A stretch of DNA of 64,000 nucleotides from Gymnorhina tibicen (taxonomy: Eukaryota; Chordata; Aves; Passeriformes; Artamidae): the NCBI GenBank assembly GCA_013399875.1, contig VXAZ01001836.1:1550001-1614000 (forward strand), read 5' to 3'. Shown piece after piece: positions 23,901-37,843 of the stretch. Under the pieces are notes generated by a model. That model was not told the DNA's origin. It did no database searches and saw only the letters and a program-made list of their open reading frames with translations. A program made the translations under genes and the position numbers. Position 1 is the first letter of the stretch; every line of letters starts with the position of its first letter.

Positions 23901-24984
23901 TCTGTAATGCTGTGCTGCATCAGCAAAGTTGTTTTATATAGTTCTGGATCACTGCTGAGTATTGAATCATGACAGGTTTGCTGACAGTCTCTGTCAAATG
24001 CTGCTACCAATACCCTGCTATGCATAGATTCTTCACAGAAAACACTGCTTTCTGTGATCTGCCAGTTCCTAACCCTCATGACCAAAGCACAGTGAAGCAT
24101 TGAGGCATCCATACCACATCATCTGACACAATGCTGCTGCCGAGACCCCAGCCACATCAGCTGGAGCCAGCCCACTAAAGCCTTTTATCGATATAATATG
24201 GCGATGAATTCCATATCACAGTATTCCGTAGTTTGAAGTCTTACAAAAAGACTTGAAGAAATTGATTTTGTGCAATTACATTTTCTTATCAAACTTGTAA
24301 TTTCGGAATGAAATCAGTTTCTTCTGCTGTGACCTGTTGTCACTGAGAATATATTGACTTATAAAATCTTATAAAAATCACTTCTTCTGCCTTTTTCTCT
24401 TTTGATCATCCCTCATTTGGTGGTGGCTGTCTGGACCCTCCACTACTGATGAGAATTGTGAAAATTAAAAGCTACTGAATGCAGGCAGGATCAACATCTT
24501 CATCAGTACTGGATCAAAACTAGTATGCAAGAAATGCAAAGGCTCCTCAAAACCGTAACTATATGAAGAAATAAAACCAACACATCTCTTCTCATCTTTA
24601 ATTTAAAATGCAGTGCTTACAAGTTTTACTTTCCTTCTCAGGAAAACAAGTACTTCAAAAAATCAACCTGCAATGCACCTACTCATTCTTTGTTCTAAAA
24701 TCAAGCTCAAAACCAAACCAAAAGAGTGCTACATTATAATTCACGCTGAGGCTGAAATAAACCGCAGCTGACAAGTGTTAATTCTATTATTTATTGAACT
24801 GCCAGAAAATACTCTTTAAGTGCTCTTGTAATGTGGGAAGGCTGTAATATAGTCTAAAGAGAACCCCAGAGAAGCCATGTATAATCTAAGACACATCAGG
24901 AAATAAATAGGCATTTTTATGTCTTCAAAACCAGTTTGGTTATATATTACACATCAAAGCAAAATAAGTAACAGTCTAAGATAC

Positions 24985-25265
24985 TTGCACAGCTTTGATC
25001 ATCACAGCATCAGAACATCTTGGAACTGTAAGAAAACCTCTTTCATTGTAGGCCAGTGAAGCAGCAGAGGACTGCTATTACTGTATTAGTGACTGAAGCC
25101 TAATTTGTAAAAATTAATTAATTTGAAAACCTGGGCCACAGATCTTTAAAATTTGAGGATATTAATTCAGTTGATATGTGTACCTAAAAGTCACTGAGGA
25201 TCCACACTAAAGGTGCTTGTCCAAGATCATGTAGCAGCACGCAAAGGAGATTTCCAGTTTTTAGA
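24985..25265 (-). mobile_element. MIR-like ancient SINE, minus orientation (tentative)
   Basis: The plus strand shows, in order, a cacagcatcagaacatctt block, a 'gtgaagcagcagaggactgctatta' block and a 'gtgcttgtccaagatcatgtagcag' block. These resemble successive parts of the reverse complement of MIR-type SINEs (the last corresponds to the 'gtgacttgcccaaggtcacacagc' core). The middle is interrupted. Assignment is by memory of the consensus and is tentative. Confidence 0.45.
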
Positions 25266-28200
25266 CAATGGACTCCCCCAATGGACTAATCATCTCAGAT
25301 CATTCCTCTAAAGAACCACACCCTGGTTTCATAAGGTAAAAACTTCACCTAATAAAGGTAATCAGTGAAGTATTTCCATGCTTTCCCCCCACTCTCTTTT
25401 GTAAATGAAATTGTAACGGAGGAGTGAAATTAAGTAGTCACTAATCGCACAGAATATCCTATGAGTTCCAAACATCCAATATTTATATGTTATAGAGAAA
25501 ATGTATAGTTGTTTGTTCTTCTTCAGACTAACAGGATTTTTTTACTAGACTTTTTAAACTTGAAAAGCGTTTTATTAAATAGTAGTACAAACAAAACACT
25601 GGATAGGTAAAAAATTAATTATCTTCACCAGACAACATCAACATCTGGTCAAAAAACTTCCTTGAAAATGTAAAATATTTTAAGGCACCAAGTTTCAATC
25701 CTCAATAAGCTTTTGTAGTCAAACTATAGGTCATAGGAGCAAACATTTATATCGAAAATATGAATGTGCCTTATGGGAAATCAAAGCAATCAGGAAGTGA
25801 CAAATAGAATGACCCAAGTCATCTCTCTATAATGTTTCCATTTAGAAAAATATGGCTTCCAAATGCACTTACCAAATTACAAATTTGTTATAATGACTGA
25901 GAAGTACATATAGAATTTTTTATTTTTCTTCTAGAAAAGCCTTCAAATCCCAGATTTCACAGAAAAAGATTTTACCACATCATATTTCTTCTGAGTAAGA
26001 GAGGACTTGGATCTTGGCGAGAGTTCAGACCTCCATAAACACAGACTAAGTATTTTTTACTTTGAAACGACGAACTTTGTTATATATTTCCACCCAAAGT
26101 CAATTAAAACTATCCCCTACTCTCCGTGAAGGTTACAGTCCTTGTTGTGCTGCTGCTGGGAACCAGACATCTCAGGTATTGGATTGACTTTGCCTCTGGC
26201 ACTTTGTTATATCCAGAACCAAGTGTGAGACCATCATCCACACACCCTGTCTTTTGGTATTTCTTGTCCTTACAGCAGTAAACTTTGAAAGCAGAATATT
26301 TACCATCTGGAGTAGCTATGTTTACTCAGAATTTGTGGCTTTGCCAATTGTCAGTTACAGAAAAACCTGCAAATACTACAATGAAGATAAATGCCACAGT
26401 AGAAAAAGCATTCATTTCTAATGACACCAGTTTTATCAGGTATAAGGCAATTGCAAAGCAGAGTAGTACTTGCAGAGCAATTTTGCTCCTTTTCCTTATA
26501 ATAAAGTACACACATTTACTATGCATATTTCAGCTAAAATCAAACTTTTGTGAGAAGCATGACAATCTGTCAAAACGTGGTTTCAGAAATACAGCTGCAT
26601 TCTCTGTGCAGCTTTTGCAATCTAAGGGCAATTTGCCATCAATAGTGTAAGAGGCAATTTTCTATAAACATAAAAAGCTTTAAGCGTAGGACTGCATCAA
26701 GATTTCAATGTTTTCCTTTTGAATCTGAAAGCGAAAGTCTCCTTCCTGACTTCTGCAAAACAACCATGGGCTCATTCCCTAAGATCTAGACGATGGCATT
26801 TACATTAGAAGCCTCTTCACTGAGTGCTGATGAGTTTGTGCCTAAAGCCAAATATACTGTCCTGGAGCTTGCCTTACATTAACCTAAAAGATTGCCTGGT
26901 TAAACGGACAGCATAAGCTCAGAAAACCTGTCCCAGACCTCCCCAAACCCAATCTGCTGATTTATGTGGATTGGCAATCTTATTTCTGCTTCCCAGCCCT
27001 CTTTCTGTTGCCTTGTAGTCCAAGTGCTGCAAGGGATAGAAGAGAAGAAAGAAGCAGGACGGAACCCAGGTGCTTCTCTCAGAAGAAGTGAGTTCAGTCC
27101 CCTGTTGGAGAAGAGAGAATGCTCTTTCCAGATTCCTCTACCCATACCTACACACACGGGTATTACACAATCTTGTTCTTAGCGTGTTGGCTGTGATGTG
27201 AGACTTATTAGCTCATCCCAGAAAATAAGAAGGAAAAGCCTATAAAGCAGAGTTAGTCACAAGATTACGTGGTATACTGAAAATACGAAAACCTGTTGTT
27301 GGTTGTGCTATTATGTGCACGTAAGAGAGTCATGTCTTGTTATCACTGAAGGATCCTACCTGATAGGTGACTACCGAAGCAAACATGAGTTCAAACACTG
27401 CAAAATTTTCAAAGCAGACCATGGTTTTGGTTGTTGAAACAGGCATAGATGGCCGTGGCAGAGTTACATGCCTCTAACTGAAAGCAGAACAGTATTGTGC
27501 CCTGAAGCACTAGGAAGAGATGCCCAGTTAGATGCCAACTAAACTCTGGAAAAGGAAGCCAAACAAGCTTAAACAAAGTAAGCAGCTGCCTACAGTAGCA
27601 GGCTGTTAAACACTGCAAGACATTTGCGTCCCTGTTACTTACCTGTGCCAGAGCTGTGGACAGCAAGCAGAGAGAGCAAGGCTTCTAGCTTGTCATGCTA
27701 CAGGGACTCTGACAAGACCTTAGATGTTAAACATTACTACTTTGAGGAGCTCTTCCTAGCCCCAGAAACAGCTGCTGCCATGGACTCTGACCCCTCCTTC
27801 AGGACCAGCTGTCACAGCTACTCATCCTCCTCTGCTCTTAATTCTTTTGTACCCGCTTCTCCTCTCTGCCTTCTTATTTCTGTGCAGCAGTAGCCTAGAC
27901 GCTTTCCTTCTTCAGGTGGCAAAACTGAGCTTTACTTGCAGGTTGCACTGCGGAGAAGCTTTGGGGTAGCCCTGCTGGAAGTCTTAAGGCCATACCAGTA
28001 ATCTGTAGCTAATGCAGCTGTGGCATATTTGGGACCTGGACTACTCTGTCTACACAGTGCTGTATTATGCTGGGTAGAGGTTTCAGCACTGCTTGGGGAT
28101 GCAGAACTGCAGAGAGCCCTTACTTCCCTCTGCAGTACAGACATGACAAAGAAATTTAATTAAGTATTAGGTTCTTGCAGGCCCCACTGGAGAGAAAAAA

Positions 28201-31200
28201 CAATTGCATATTGACTTAAATCTGTTCCCATTTAAGTAACTTTAGTAAGTAGTACAGACACCTAATCACATCTATCTAGTGTATAATGTTTAGCAATTTC
28301 ATGCCTGGATGACTAATAAAATGCAAAGTGGATGCAGGTTAATGTAAGATTTCTACAAATGATTTCCATAATAAATTACAAAATATTTATATGAGGAAAC
28401 ATTGAAAAAAACCCCAATATCATTGCCACCTTATAATTTAATGGAATGTCTTAGAAGCTAGATGCAAGGGATAAAGCCATTAATTTATGAATAAGAGGAA
28501 CAATTTTAAAGCAGTTGAAGATGTAAAATGTATTAAACGGGATTTTTAAAAAGACTTTTTGTAATCTAGTGCTCATAATTCTCTGTTTTGAGCATGTCAT
28601 AAAAGAATGTAGCATCTCACTTACAACTGATGAAAAGGAAAAATAAAAGAAAAATAGGAACAAACCTCTAAATATGTAATATATAGGCACGTATTGAAAC
28701 AGAAACTATGTGTTTCTCTTATGGTGGTAGAAATCCTCTGTTGCTCCAGTGGAACAATACAGTATTTACCCCACAGCAGATAAAGTCAGAGCCTGAGTTA
28801 CATTGTAAAGAAAATAAAGCTAGAGTGTATGTTGTCATTACTCAAATGGATACAAAGAGGTACTGAAATTTTACATGGAAGAAAGCATTATTTTTAGGAA
28901 CTAGGATGAAAAGAGGGAAAATGATAGTTTTCTTGAGATACCTTTAGAAGGGGTGAGACAATGCATTTCATAACAAGTACAACAGAGTGGCTATTTTTTC
29001 CTCAGAACATGCAACATGTAAACACTTGATTTTTTTTTTTCAACAAAGTGGTTGAAAGCTACATTAAAATATCACTTCTTCCAGGTTTGAAAAAGATGTT
29101 TTGTTGCTGAATGCATGTATCAGTTCATAAGGAATGTCATGAGAAATGAATTTTACTGCCTGTGGCTTTAGCTCCTGCTTTAGCAGCTTTGGAGTTCTAT
29201 TAATATGCCCTCAAAAAGTACAACAAACCTATTTCCATATGATAATACTGCTGCTCTGCATGCACGCCCTGGGCATTTGAGCATCTAGCTGCACATTTAT
29301 ATGTGCAAACAGACCTGGAAATCTGACGGGTTCATTAATGTGGTTCTTAAAATGAACTACTGAACATGCAGGCTGGGAAGCTGATGAGAGCTAAGCAATT
29401 ACCCTGTGCTTAATTCACACCGAATTGTAATAGAAATCAGGGCACTCCTTTTCTTGAATGTTTTTTGAAACATCCCTAACAGAATGAAGGCACTGCACAT
29501 ACAAACTTTTATTCTGTGCCATTTGGACTGTGTTCTTGTAACAGTGTGCAAGATGCACATATTTTATTCATCTCCTGGTTGCTGGAATTCATCTACACTA
29601 AAAAAAGCCCACCCAGCAATATTAAAAACTTCCCGAAGATGGCAGCAGAGACACAGGAATCGACACAAGCTAGCTGGGCTAAGCTTTTGCAGTTGAAAAA
29701 GATCATTAAAAAATCATAGTCAACAGCTATGATCCAGTCCCGGGTTCCTAACAGCTGATACATGCAAAACCAGTCCTGACAAGACAGTCTCATAAGGAAG
29801 AAATGGTATTCAGATGCACTGAAACACATAAAAAGGAGCAAGGGGTGCTCCCTGTTTCAAGGGCATTGCATCTTACTTCTCTTGAATCTGGTAACAGCTG
29901 AAGCCCTGTAAAAAGAACATCCTTCTGAATATGACCATTGAGCAAATAAAATAGCATAAATAATGTATCTGGGATAACTGTGGTGCTCTTTTAAGTGTTT
30001 TATTGGGTCAATGATATCTCCTGTTTGTAGCACTTCCTTTTTAGAACTGTAAACACACATCTAGTTCATGTACTAGGGAAAGCATAAAATAATGAACACA
30101 TTTGTGTGTCTCTCTGTTCTCAGGAAATGCCTAAGTTCTGCACAAGGATCCAGTGAGCATGCCTTCCCTCTTAGTGACCAGATTAAGGGCATTAGGATAT
30201 TTCCGAGAGAAACTTAGTTTGTTTGGTTTGGGGTTTGGGGTTTTTTTTGAGGGCGGAGGGGAAAGAATGACCTCAAGTCTTTACTCTGCTTCTAATTTAT
30301 GTTTATCTTATGAAGAAGTGAATCTTTTAAAATTAGGGCATAACTAATTCACAGTCACCAAATCCAATCCATGTTCTCTTCAAAGACCAGCACCACTCAG
30401 TTCAACATCTGCTTGTTTCAAATTTGAGTGTGATTAGTACTTTACTGGAAATAACAAAAAACCACACAAAACCAAATCAACAAAAAAAAACCAAACCCTG
30501 TATAAGAGGGTTCTAATTAGAGGTGTCTCTAAGTCTGAATATTGACACTGAATAACACTGAGAAACTTTGGACAAATTTCAAAGACAGATGAAGACTTGG
30601 TGTTAAGCCTCAGTCTAAAATTAGATGTAGCCAGACCTTGGAACTCCATCAACTCCGAGCTCTGAAGGATGGATTTAAACCAAAGATCTACAATTCCAAG
30701 TAATCTGAAAGGGGAATAAACTAAAATAAAAATTGTTTAGAAGTGAGAAAGAAATTGCAAGAATTTTTTTAAACCGTCATATTTGGTTCTTCTGAATGGA
30801 GCATCATCTTTGCAAAATGTTCTACAAACACTGCTGGAGAAAGCACTGGAATAATGATGAAAATATCCTGCTTCATCTTTCAAGGAACAAAAGCAGATGC
30901 TTCCTGAAAAACACAGATCTAATAAAAAAAAAAGATAGCTGGACTGGTTTATGCCAGGAATACCCTGTCACAATGCAGAGCTCCCACTAAGGATACCTCA
31001 ATTTCTGTACCTTCCTTTTGGTTCAAAGTCTGGCTGTGTGATTTCAAGAACTTTTCTTTTGAAACACGAATGATTTTTTAAACTTACAGAATTTGTGCTA
31101 ATTGTATTCACAGTGTATATACCAAGTCAATAATGTGACTTCTTGTCTGACCTTTCAAACTAATCCTTTTCTGGTTTGTTGATCCTAGACATTTCTGTAA

Positions 31201-31339
31201 AGAAATTATACAAACTACCGAAAAATGATCCCTGAAATGTGAGCTTAGAACATTACCTGGTTTACAGGAAATACAATTTGGCACTTGTCTTGATGCCTTA
31301 GGTTTTAACTTTTATATTTCTCAAGTTCTGGATCGCTTA

Positions 31340-31735
31340 GTGTGTAACTGAAGTTTCTTGTGGCTTGTTGGCTGCTCTCCTAGGCCAGATAGACGCAACA
31401 AAGCTTCTCTGAGCTTACTATTCAAGGACACTCAGACTGTCCCAGGCCTGAAAGTGTAAACTAGGACCACAAGAGAGGTGGAGAAGTTGAAGAAATTGCA
31501 TCATTAGCTAAAGTTTTAATTGGTGAATTTATGCTGATATGCAAATGGACCCAACCTATAAAAATGTGAAAAACTCGTGACTCGTCGTTCATCTTGGGGT
31601 CCATTCTGGAAATAGCCTCTGGCTCCCCAGGGTGTACCTTTGAAGGCCCTTCAAATAAATACCTACCTTTATTCCCTTACTCTTTGTCTAGTCTCTGTTT
31701 TTTAGGTAGCCACTTCAAGGCATCAGTCTCAGCAC
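31340..31735 (+). mobile_element. Solo LTR-like element (endogenous retrovirus, probably ERVL-type)
   Basis: The layout is that of a retroviral LTR. An Oct-type ATGCAAAT lies near 31539, a TATA box CTATAAAAA near 31556-31564, an AATAAA at 31654-31659 about 97 bases later, then a T-rich region and a tail near gtagccacttcaaggcatca (31707-31725). Spacing from TATA to the polyadenylation signal fits an R region. The composition and block order resemble LTRs of avian ERVL-type elements. I could not find convincing TG...CA ends with matching target duplications, so the copy may be old and the boundaries are approximate. No internal retroviral genes flank it. Confidence 0.6.
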
Positions 31736-32042
31736 CGTTTTGAAGAACCACACAATGAACATTTTATTGCAAAAGAAACTCCATTCAGATTCTGAATACA
31801 TATACATGTGTATAAAACCAGCAAATATTGTCCTGCGTCAGCATATACTGACAGGTAGCAAGATCCCTGTCTACAAAAAATACGCTCCATAAATATTTCA
31901 TGTTTATCAAGATAATTTTACCACTCAGCAGTTTTCTTACTTTTCTTTGGATTTCTGACATCTACAAATCACCCAAGAAGCACTACATTTCTCTAGTTGC
32001 CTGGGAGGCAAAACAGCAAGGCACAAGCAATCTAGAAGATTT

Positions 32043-32500
32043 CTGGAGCACATTGATGACAATTTCTTGACACAAAAGATGGGGGTGCCAACAAGGGGAC
32101 ATGGTCTGCTGCACTTCCATCAAGGAAGAACTAGTTGATACGTGAAGACTGGAGGTAGCCTAGGCTTCAGCAACCCTGAATTGATGGAGCTCAGGATCAT
32201 GAGAGGAGGGAACAAGGCAAAAAGCAGGACCATAAATCTGGACTTCAGGAAAACCTACTTTGGCCTATTCAGGGCCAAAGAGTGCCATGGTAGCCAGCCC
32301 CGGAGAAAACAAAGGTCATGGACAGTGGCTGATGTTCAAGGATCACCTCCTCCAGCTCAACAATGGTCCATCCTGACCATCAGGAAGTCAATTAAAAATA
32401 GTAGGAGACCCGCAAGAAGACCAAGGAAAGTATGAGTCTGCTGATGAATTGGGCAGGGAATTTGGTGACAAAGTACATGGAAAAAGCCAGTGCAGTCCTA
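32043..32500 (+). mobile_element. CR1 LINE fragment, ORF2 endonuclease-to-RT linker region
   Basis: The plus-strand translation gives GGSLGFSNPELMELRIMRGG, then LDFRKTYFGLFR, QQWSILTIRKS and RRPARRPRK. These line up in order with the CR1 ORF2 part between the endonuclease and the reverse transcriptase (compare GGSLGCSDHEMVEF, LDFRRADFGLFR, RRPAW). A shifted frame a little further on (AGNLVTKYMEKA, about 32453-32490) matches a CR1 block that normally lies some 60-70 residues later, so an internal deletion is likely. In-frame stops and the missing 5' and 3' parts make it non-coding. Unusually for CR1, the 3' tail is not attached. Confidence 0.8.
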
Positions 32501-33415
32501 GGACCCACAATTAGAATAAATTTCACTGCTACTAAACGTATGATATGCAATTACACTCTGGATGGCACAACAAATAACATTAAACCAAAGTGCAGATGTT
32601 CACCCTTTCCTCAGCACAGTCAGAAAAGCAGATGCAATCCTTAAATCCCATGGAAATGTGTACCTGCACATGTGAGTACAGAAGGATGACTCCAAACTGG
32701 AACTTCTGAATAACACGGGAATATACCAGACCTCTGTATAAAAACAGTTTATGTTTGACCAAAAAAATATTAATGAAACAGTCTTTGTTCAAAAGATCCA
32801 CTGCAAGAAGACAAATTTCACATAGTGCATCCAAATACCAGTGCTGGCTGAAACAAAGTTTGCCCGAAATCTAGGAAAGCATGATCCAGTCCATCCAAGT
32901 ACCTCTAGGACATCCCTGTGCCTAGCAACAGCTCTTGTTGTCAGAACTCTGAACTGGTACATGTTTTTTAGCTTCTGGAATTAAAAACTGCAATGCAAGT
33001 TGCCTAGGTCTTTAGAATAAGCACACATAGCTGAGGAATTCCTCATTCACGTACTGCTGCTAAGAAACCAATGTGATAGGGCTTATTGTTTATTTTTAAT
33101 AAGAAAGGGAGTTCACTAATTCCTGTCATGTGATAATTAGATTGTGGTCTGATGATCTGATTATATGTGAAATTTCTTGCTATCATGGCCAGTTCCCAGG
33201 CTTATGCAAATGGGTATGACTCCATTTTCTCCAGTGGACCTACATTAATTTACAGCTGCTCAGGATCAGAGCCTACCTGCATGTTTCTGACATCTAGGAT
33301 ATGAATTCATATGGCTGTATGGCATCAAGATTCACTAGTCAAGTACAGCACATACCTAAATATTTCTCGTTTGAGATATTCTGCTGCAGTAGTGCACCTC
33401 CTGCTGGGCTCCCCG

Positions 33416-33425
33416 CCCCCCCCCC
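33416..33425. repeat. C10 homopolymer
   Basis: A run of ten cytosines preceded by ccccg. A likely site of length variation and sequencing error. Confidence 0.9.
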
Positions 33426-33609
33426 TTCTTATTCATTCCATCTAAATTCACTTTTTCCTTCCATTTCTCTAGCTACATTTACATCTTGACTCTCTTGATT
33501 GCATTCCTGAAACAAAATTCAAGCTATTCACTACCTTTCTTTTTTATTTTTTCCCATGCCTTTAAACCTTTAAAAACCTTTTGTCTTAAAGCTATTGAAA
33601 TTCCTCTCC

Positions 33610-33628
33610 TTTTTTTTTTTTTTTTTTT
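33610..33628. repeat. T19 homopolymer
   Basis: A run of 19 thymines on the plus strand. It could be the relic poly(A) of a minus-strand insertion, but no element body was recognised next to it. Confidence 0.9.
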
Positions 33629-35332
33629 GCTCCCTCTCTCCCAGTACATTCATTTTCCTTTTGTTAATAGCTGGAAGCATTACTCTTCTCACATTGTTCC
33701 CGAAGATAGAAAGAACCTCATAATTGCTGTTAGAACTTTATGAAAGCAATAATACAACTATAACAATGCTAACAATACCACTATCCCAACAACAAAGAAC
33801 AATACTGCTGTCAAACATAAGGTGCATCATCCCTTCCTCTCATCCCCTTCCCTACTCTCAAAAGATTTGGAAGTGGCCACACTTGGAAGCCTTCCAGCCA
33901 TGAAGCACATGACTTTGGTGTATTCTTGTGATAGGAATAAAAAGGTATGTGTTTGGAGACACTCACCCTTTCTACCTCCTGAGGTATATGCTTCAGGCAT
34001 TCTATGCAAATGAGCCAATGGAAATTAGGGTAGCATGAGCCAAATTCTGTATGAGGGACCCACATAGAAAGCAGATAATTAATCATAGGGGGAAAAAAAA
34101 GAAGAAACTTTGCACTTTTTAAAAATATATTATTCAGATATAACTGATCCTGAGGAAATTATTAATGTGTGTCTAATCCCCAGTACTTAAGCTTATATGT
34201 GATTCTATTCTGTTGCTAATCATTGTATTTTGGTTTTTTTTGGGGGGGAGCTTTTGCACAAATCAAAGGAGAAAGAAACACACCCATGGGTCACTCATAA
34301 ATAGAAATGTATCATTATCCTTGAAATAATTATAATCTGGTGGGAAAATGTTGTAATTTTTTATCTTTTCCCCTCAAAATTCAAATTCCTTTGCTATTGG
34401 GAATTTAATGCAAAGAAAAGAGAAAATAGTCACAGTTAGTGTGTGACCCCACTGTATTTTTATTCTTTGGCTTCAAAGGTAACCTACCAGCTCACATAGA
34501 AAACAAAGAAAGGTTACTTTTGCAAACTGTCTTGAAAACACTCGACAATAATGACCCCAAATCACTACAGCTCTCAGTTGTCTTACTGCAGTATTTGGGG
34601 GCTATTACTGTAGCTTATTGATAAATAAGGATCAATAAGAAAACCTTGTTTGGAGTCTTCTGATGTCTTACCTTTGTGTAGTATGTTTATTTTGACTGTG
34701 TGCCAAAACTGTGTGACACAATCTCTTTCTGATTTCAATCTCATTTTTGGATACATAGGAGGTTGGAATTTTTCTATAAGCAGCAAAACAAAAAGAGGCA
34801 AAGCATGCCTGCTTGTACTGAAGTGGCAAAATCACATTTGTCAAATAGAGATGGACTTTAATTTGCTCCTGTAAGTTGTGATATCTGTTATCTTCCCACT
34901 GGAGAGTCAAGTGTGCATCATTTTTCTTAGCTGCTTTATGAGAAAATTGTAGTTCATGAAAACCTGGTAGGTATTAACAGGAAAAGGATGCAATTTGACT
35001 TACAGTTCAAGTTATCTCTATTTTCCATTAACAGAGAGTGCTATGTTTTTAAATTAAAAACGGTCCAAAGCTACAAAATTCAAGGTTTGTATCAACATTT
35101 TGTTCAGTCTCATGTTCGAGGAACAAGTTGGAAATTAATCCCACATTTAGGTTCAGGTCATTTTATACAAATGCTTATGAACTCTAGCTCTTCAGGAGTC
35201 AATGTCCACTTTCAGGAGTCTGTTAAATGCTCATCAATTGTTAAGATAAGATTCAAAAGTCAGAATTAAGAACTATTTGCTCTAGCTTGTCCACCATCCT
35301 GGATACTTGAACTATCTACCTGTCTGCTCAGT

Positions 35333-35355
35333 ACACACACACACACACACACACA
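35333..35355. repeat. (AC)n microsatellite, about 11 units
   Basis: An uninterrupted dinucleotide run. Such runs are commonly polymorphic in length. Confidence 0.97.
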
Positions 35356-35667
35356 GACTCGTGCACACCCACCCCAGCAGAATTACATGACAGCACCTGT
35401 TCTTGATGAGACACATACAAGCTTCCAAGTGGAAACAACTTTACATGATGCAAAACCATGATTTTCTGTATTTATAGTATGTATATACCACCAAAACTAT
35501 TAATATGACAATGGATTTAAAAAAAGGAATTTCCCTTGCAGTCAAGGAATAATGCACACATTTGCTATTTTTTGAAAAGCCTTCCTCTAAAAAAAAGGAA
35601 ATTCTCATTTCTCTGATTTTTGACAGATGCCACTGCTGCTGTGGGATCCAATTAGATGTTTTGTCTT

Positions 35668-35789
35668 GCATAATGACTGCTAAAGATATATACACATAGC
35701 ATTACACAAGGAATTAAGATGTATAATTGCATAATGGCTGCTAGAGATGCATACACATGGCATTATACAGGGAATTAGGATGTGTAATT
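35668..35789. repeat. 61-bp tandem duplication
   Basis: Two adjacent 61-bp units, 35668-35728 and 35729-35789, align without gaps. They differ at nine sites, all transitions. At seven of these the first copy has A and the second G; the other two are one T/C and one C/T. There is no reading frame of interest. Confidence 0.93.
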
Positions 35790-37843
35790 CTTAATGAGAG
35801 TGATGTCTAATGCCTGAGAGTAGCAGGCTAGACATTAGGTCCCCATTAAGAGTAGGCTTAATTTAAAGCATTTGAATAATCTCACTCAAATCGATCTCAA
35901 GTATAAGCGGATGTTTAAGCAAATTTTTTCATTAGGACTTTACTCCTAATGCACAGCAAATTTATTTCATTCAGATTTTCTAAGAGCTTTTATTAGAAAC
36001 ATATAATGCCAAGCAAGTAAAATACATGATTACCTATAAGAAGCCTTCCCAATGCGTCATTTTCTTACACCTGACGATTGACGAGTCAACCTACAGCAAG
36101 TCTTTGTAAATCTTGTTTTGTTAATGCCTTCTCTACTGACTTTCTTTCTTAAACAAGAAAATAATTTGACATATTGGCAGTGTTCTTTATGTTCCTTTTG
36201 GGCCATCTCAGCCCACTAGCAGCTCTGCACTCAAGATGTGTCCACACCTGTACAGGTTTTCAAAGGAAACTAGTGTTACGCCTATTCCTTTCTTGACTGG
36301 TCTGAGTGCCTCCCCATTACACACACACGATATACGATGGATGCGCATCTCAGCACTGAGCTGCAGACAACGGGAGAGCTATAAACATACAGAAGTAGCA
36401 CTTCTGTTAAGACCCTGACAGTATCCTTGTCCATCAGCCACAGAAACTGTAAGGCTTAACGGGACGTGTGGTACTCTGAGATAACACATGCCTTGTGGGC
36501 GTTGAGGCAGAGGCGAATGCTTTTAGTGACCTGCCAGTGTTATCTTGCAGCAACATACACACCTTGGAATGTCCTATGAAATTATAAAGTAGCCCCAAAC
36601 TCACAGAAAATTATTATTTTTTTTTATTTAACAACTAAACAAAAGAAATGAGGTGTGTAATAATTAAATGGCCAGTAAAGAGCAAATAGCTCATGAAATG
36701 TTTCATTTCTGGACTGCTGAGGAGAACAATAGACAGGGACACAGGTGAATGAAATAAAATGTCACAGACATTCTTCATGCTATTCAAGCATAGCAATTTC
36801 CCCAAAAGGTCCCTCATTAAAACAAGAATGAAATAATGGAAGAGATAGTTTGGAAAGATTTTTCTTTTTTTCATGAACCTTAATATTTCTCAAGACACAC
36901 TTCTATTTATAATTCTGATTGGCATTTGAAATGCCATAGTTACTCTACTGGATAATACCACAGCCCTGTATAGACACAAATTTCGTAACCTGCAACTTAA
37001 TTCATATGCATATATATCTGTAACTAGAATAAGTCAATGTTTCCAATTAAACAAAATTTAGTGGGTTCAAGTTTTCTAGAAAATATGGAATCTTTTTCCA
37101 AAGGATTCTTACAAATCAATAATCATCACTATTCATTTATCAAACAACAGTAAGTTATCAATTTGCTTGGAAATCTTGCAACCCTACATGATGTTTTAGC
37201 AAGAATCAGGTACTACTCTGCATTTACAGTGTTTTGTATTTTTCTCTTAAGGAAAAAAAAAAAAACCAAAAAAATAAGCCAGTTCAGCTATATGGGATTA
37301 AATACTAAGAGCTACTAAACCAGCAAATTGCAGTTCCCTCTTGCAGAAAACTTTCAATAATACCATTAACAAAGTTTCTGAGTTATACTTTTTGAAAATA
37401 GAAAATGCTTCCTAATTTTGTTGGACAATCAATTACAGATAAGATAGATGGGAAACTTGTCCAGACTATCGCAGTGAACAACCAATACTTGTCCTCTTTG
37501 TCCTGTGAGTAAATATTGGTTTTGTCTGGAATAATAGTCCAAATATTGAATGCAAATCAACTTTTAAAAATATCTCAGCAGATGACTGGTCTTAAGTGTT
37601 CTCTAGAAGCAGTGGATTCCACACAAATGAAGTGCTTCACATTCAAGAGTGAGTTTCTCTCGTGGTTTTTTTTTTTCTTCCTGTGAGTAATGGTCATATA
37701 AAATCCATATACAGAACTAAAATACAGCTTTGATACAAAAGCAGATGAATGAACGAATACCTCAACATTCAAGCAGCATAACATCAAGACTGTACATTGT
37801 AAGAATTTCTTAAGATCTTATTTTAGTTGTAAAGATACGTTAT

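Noticed and set aside
26285..26650. 121-codon plus-strand open frame
   Set aside because: No domain or known similarity; such a length occurs by chance in 64 kb.
30211..30250. GGTTTGGGGTTTGGGG tract, considered as telomere-like repeat
   Set aside because: Units are irregular and not TTAGGG; it is a G/T-rich simple sequence of the kind common in bird introns.
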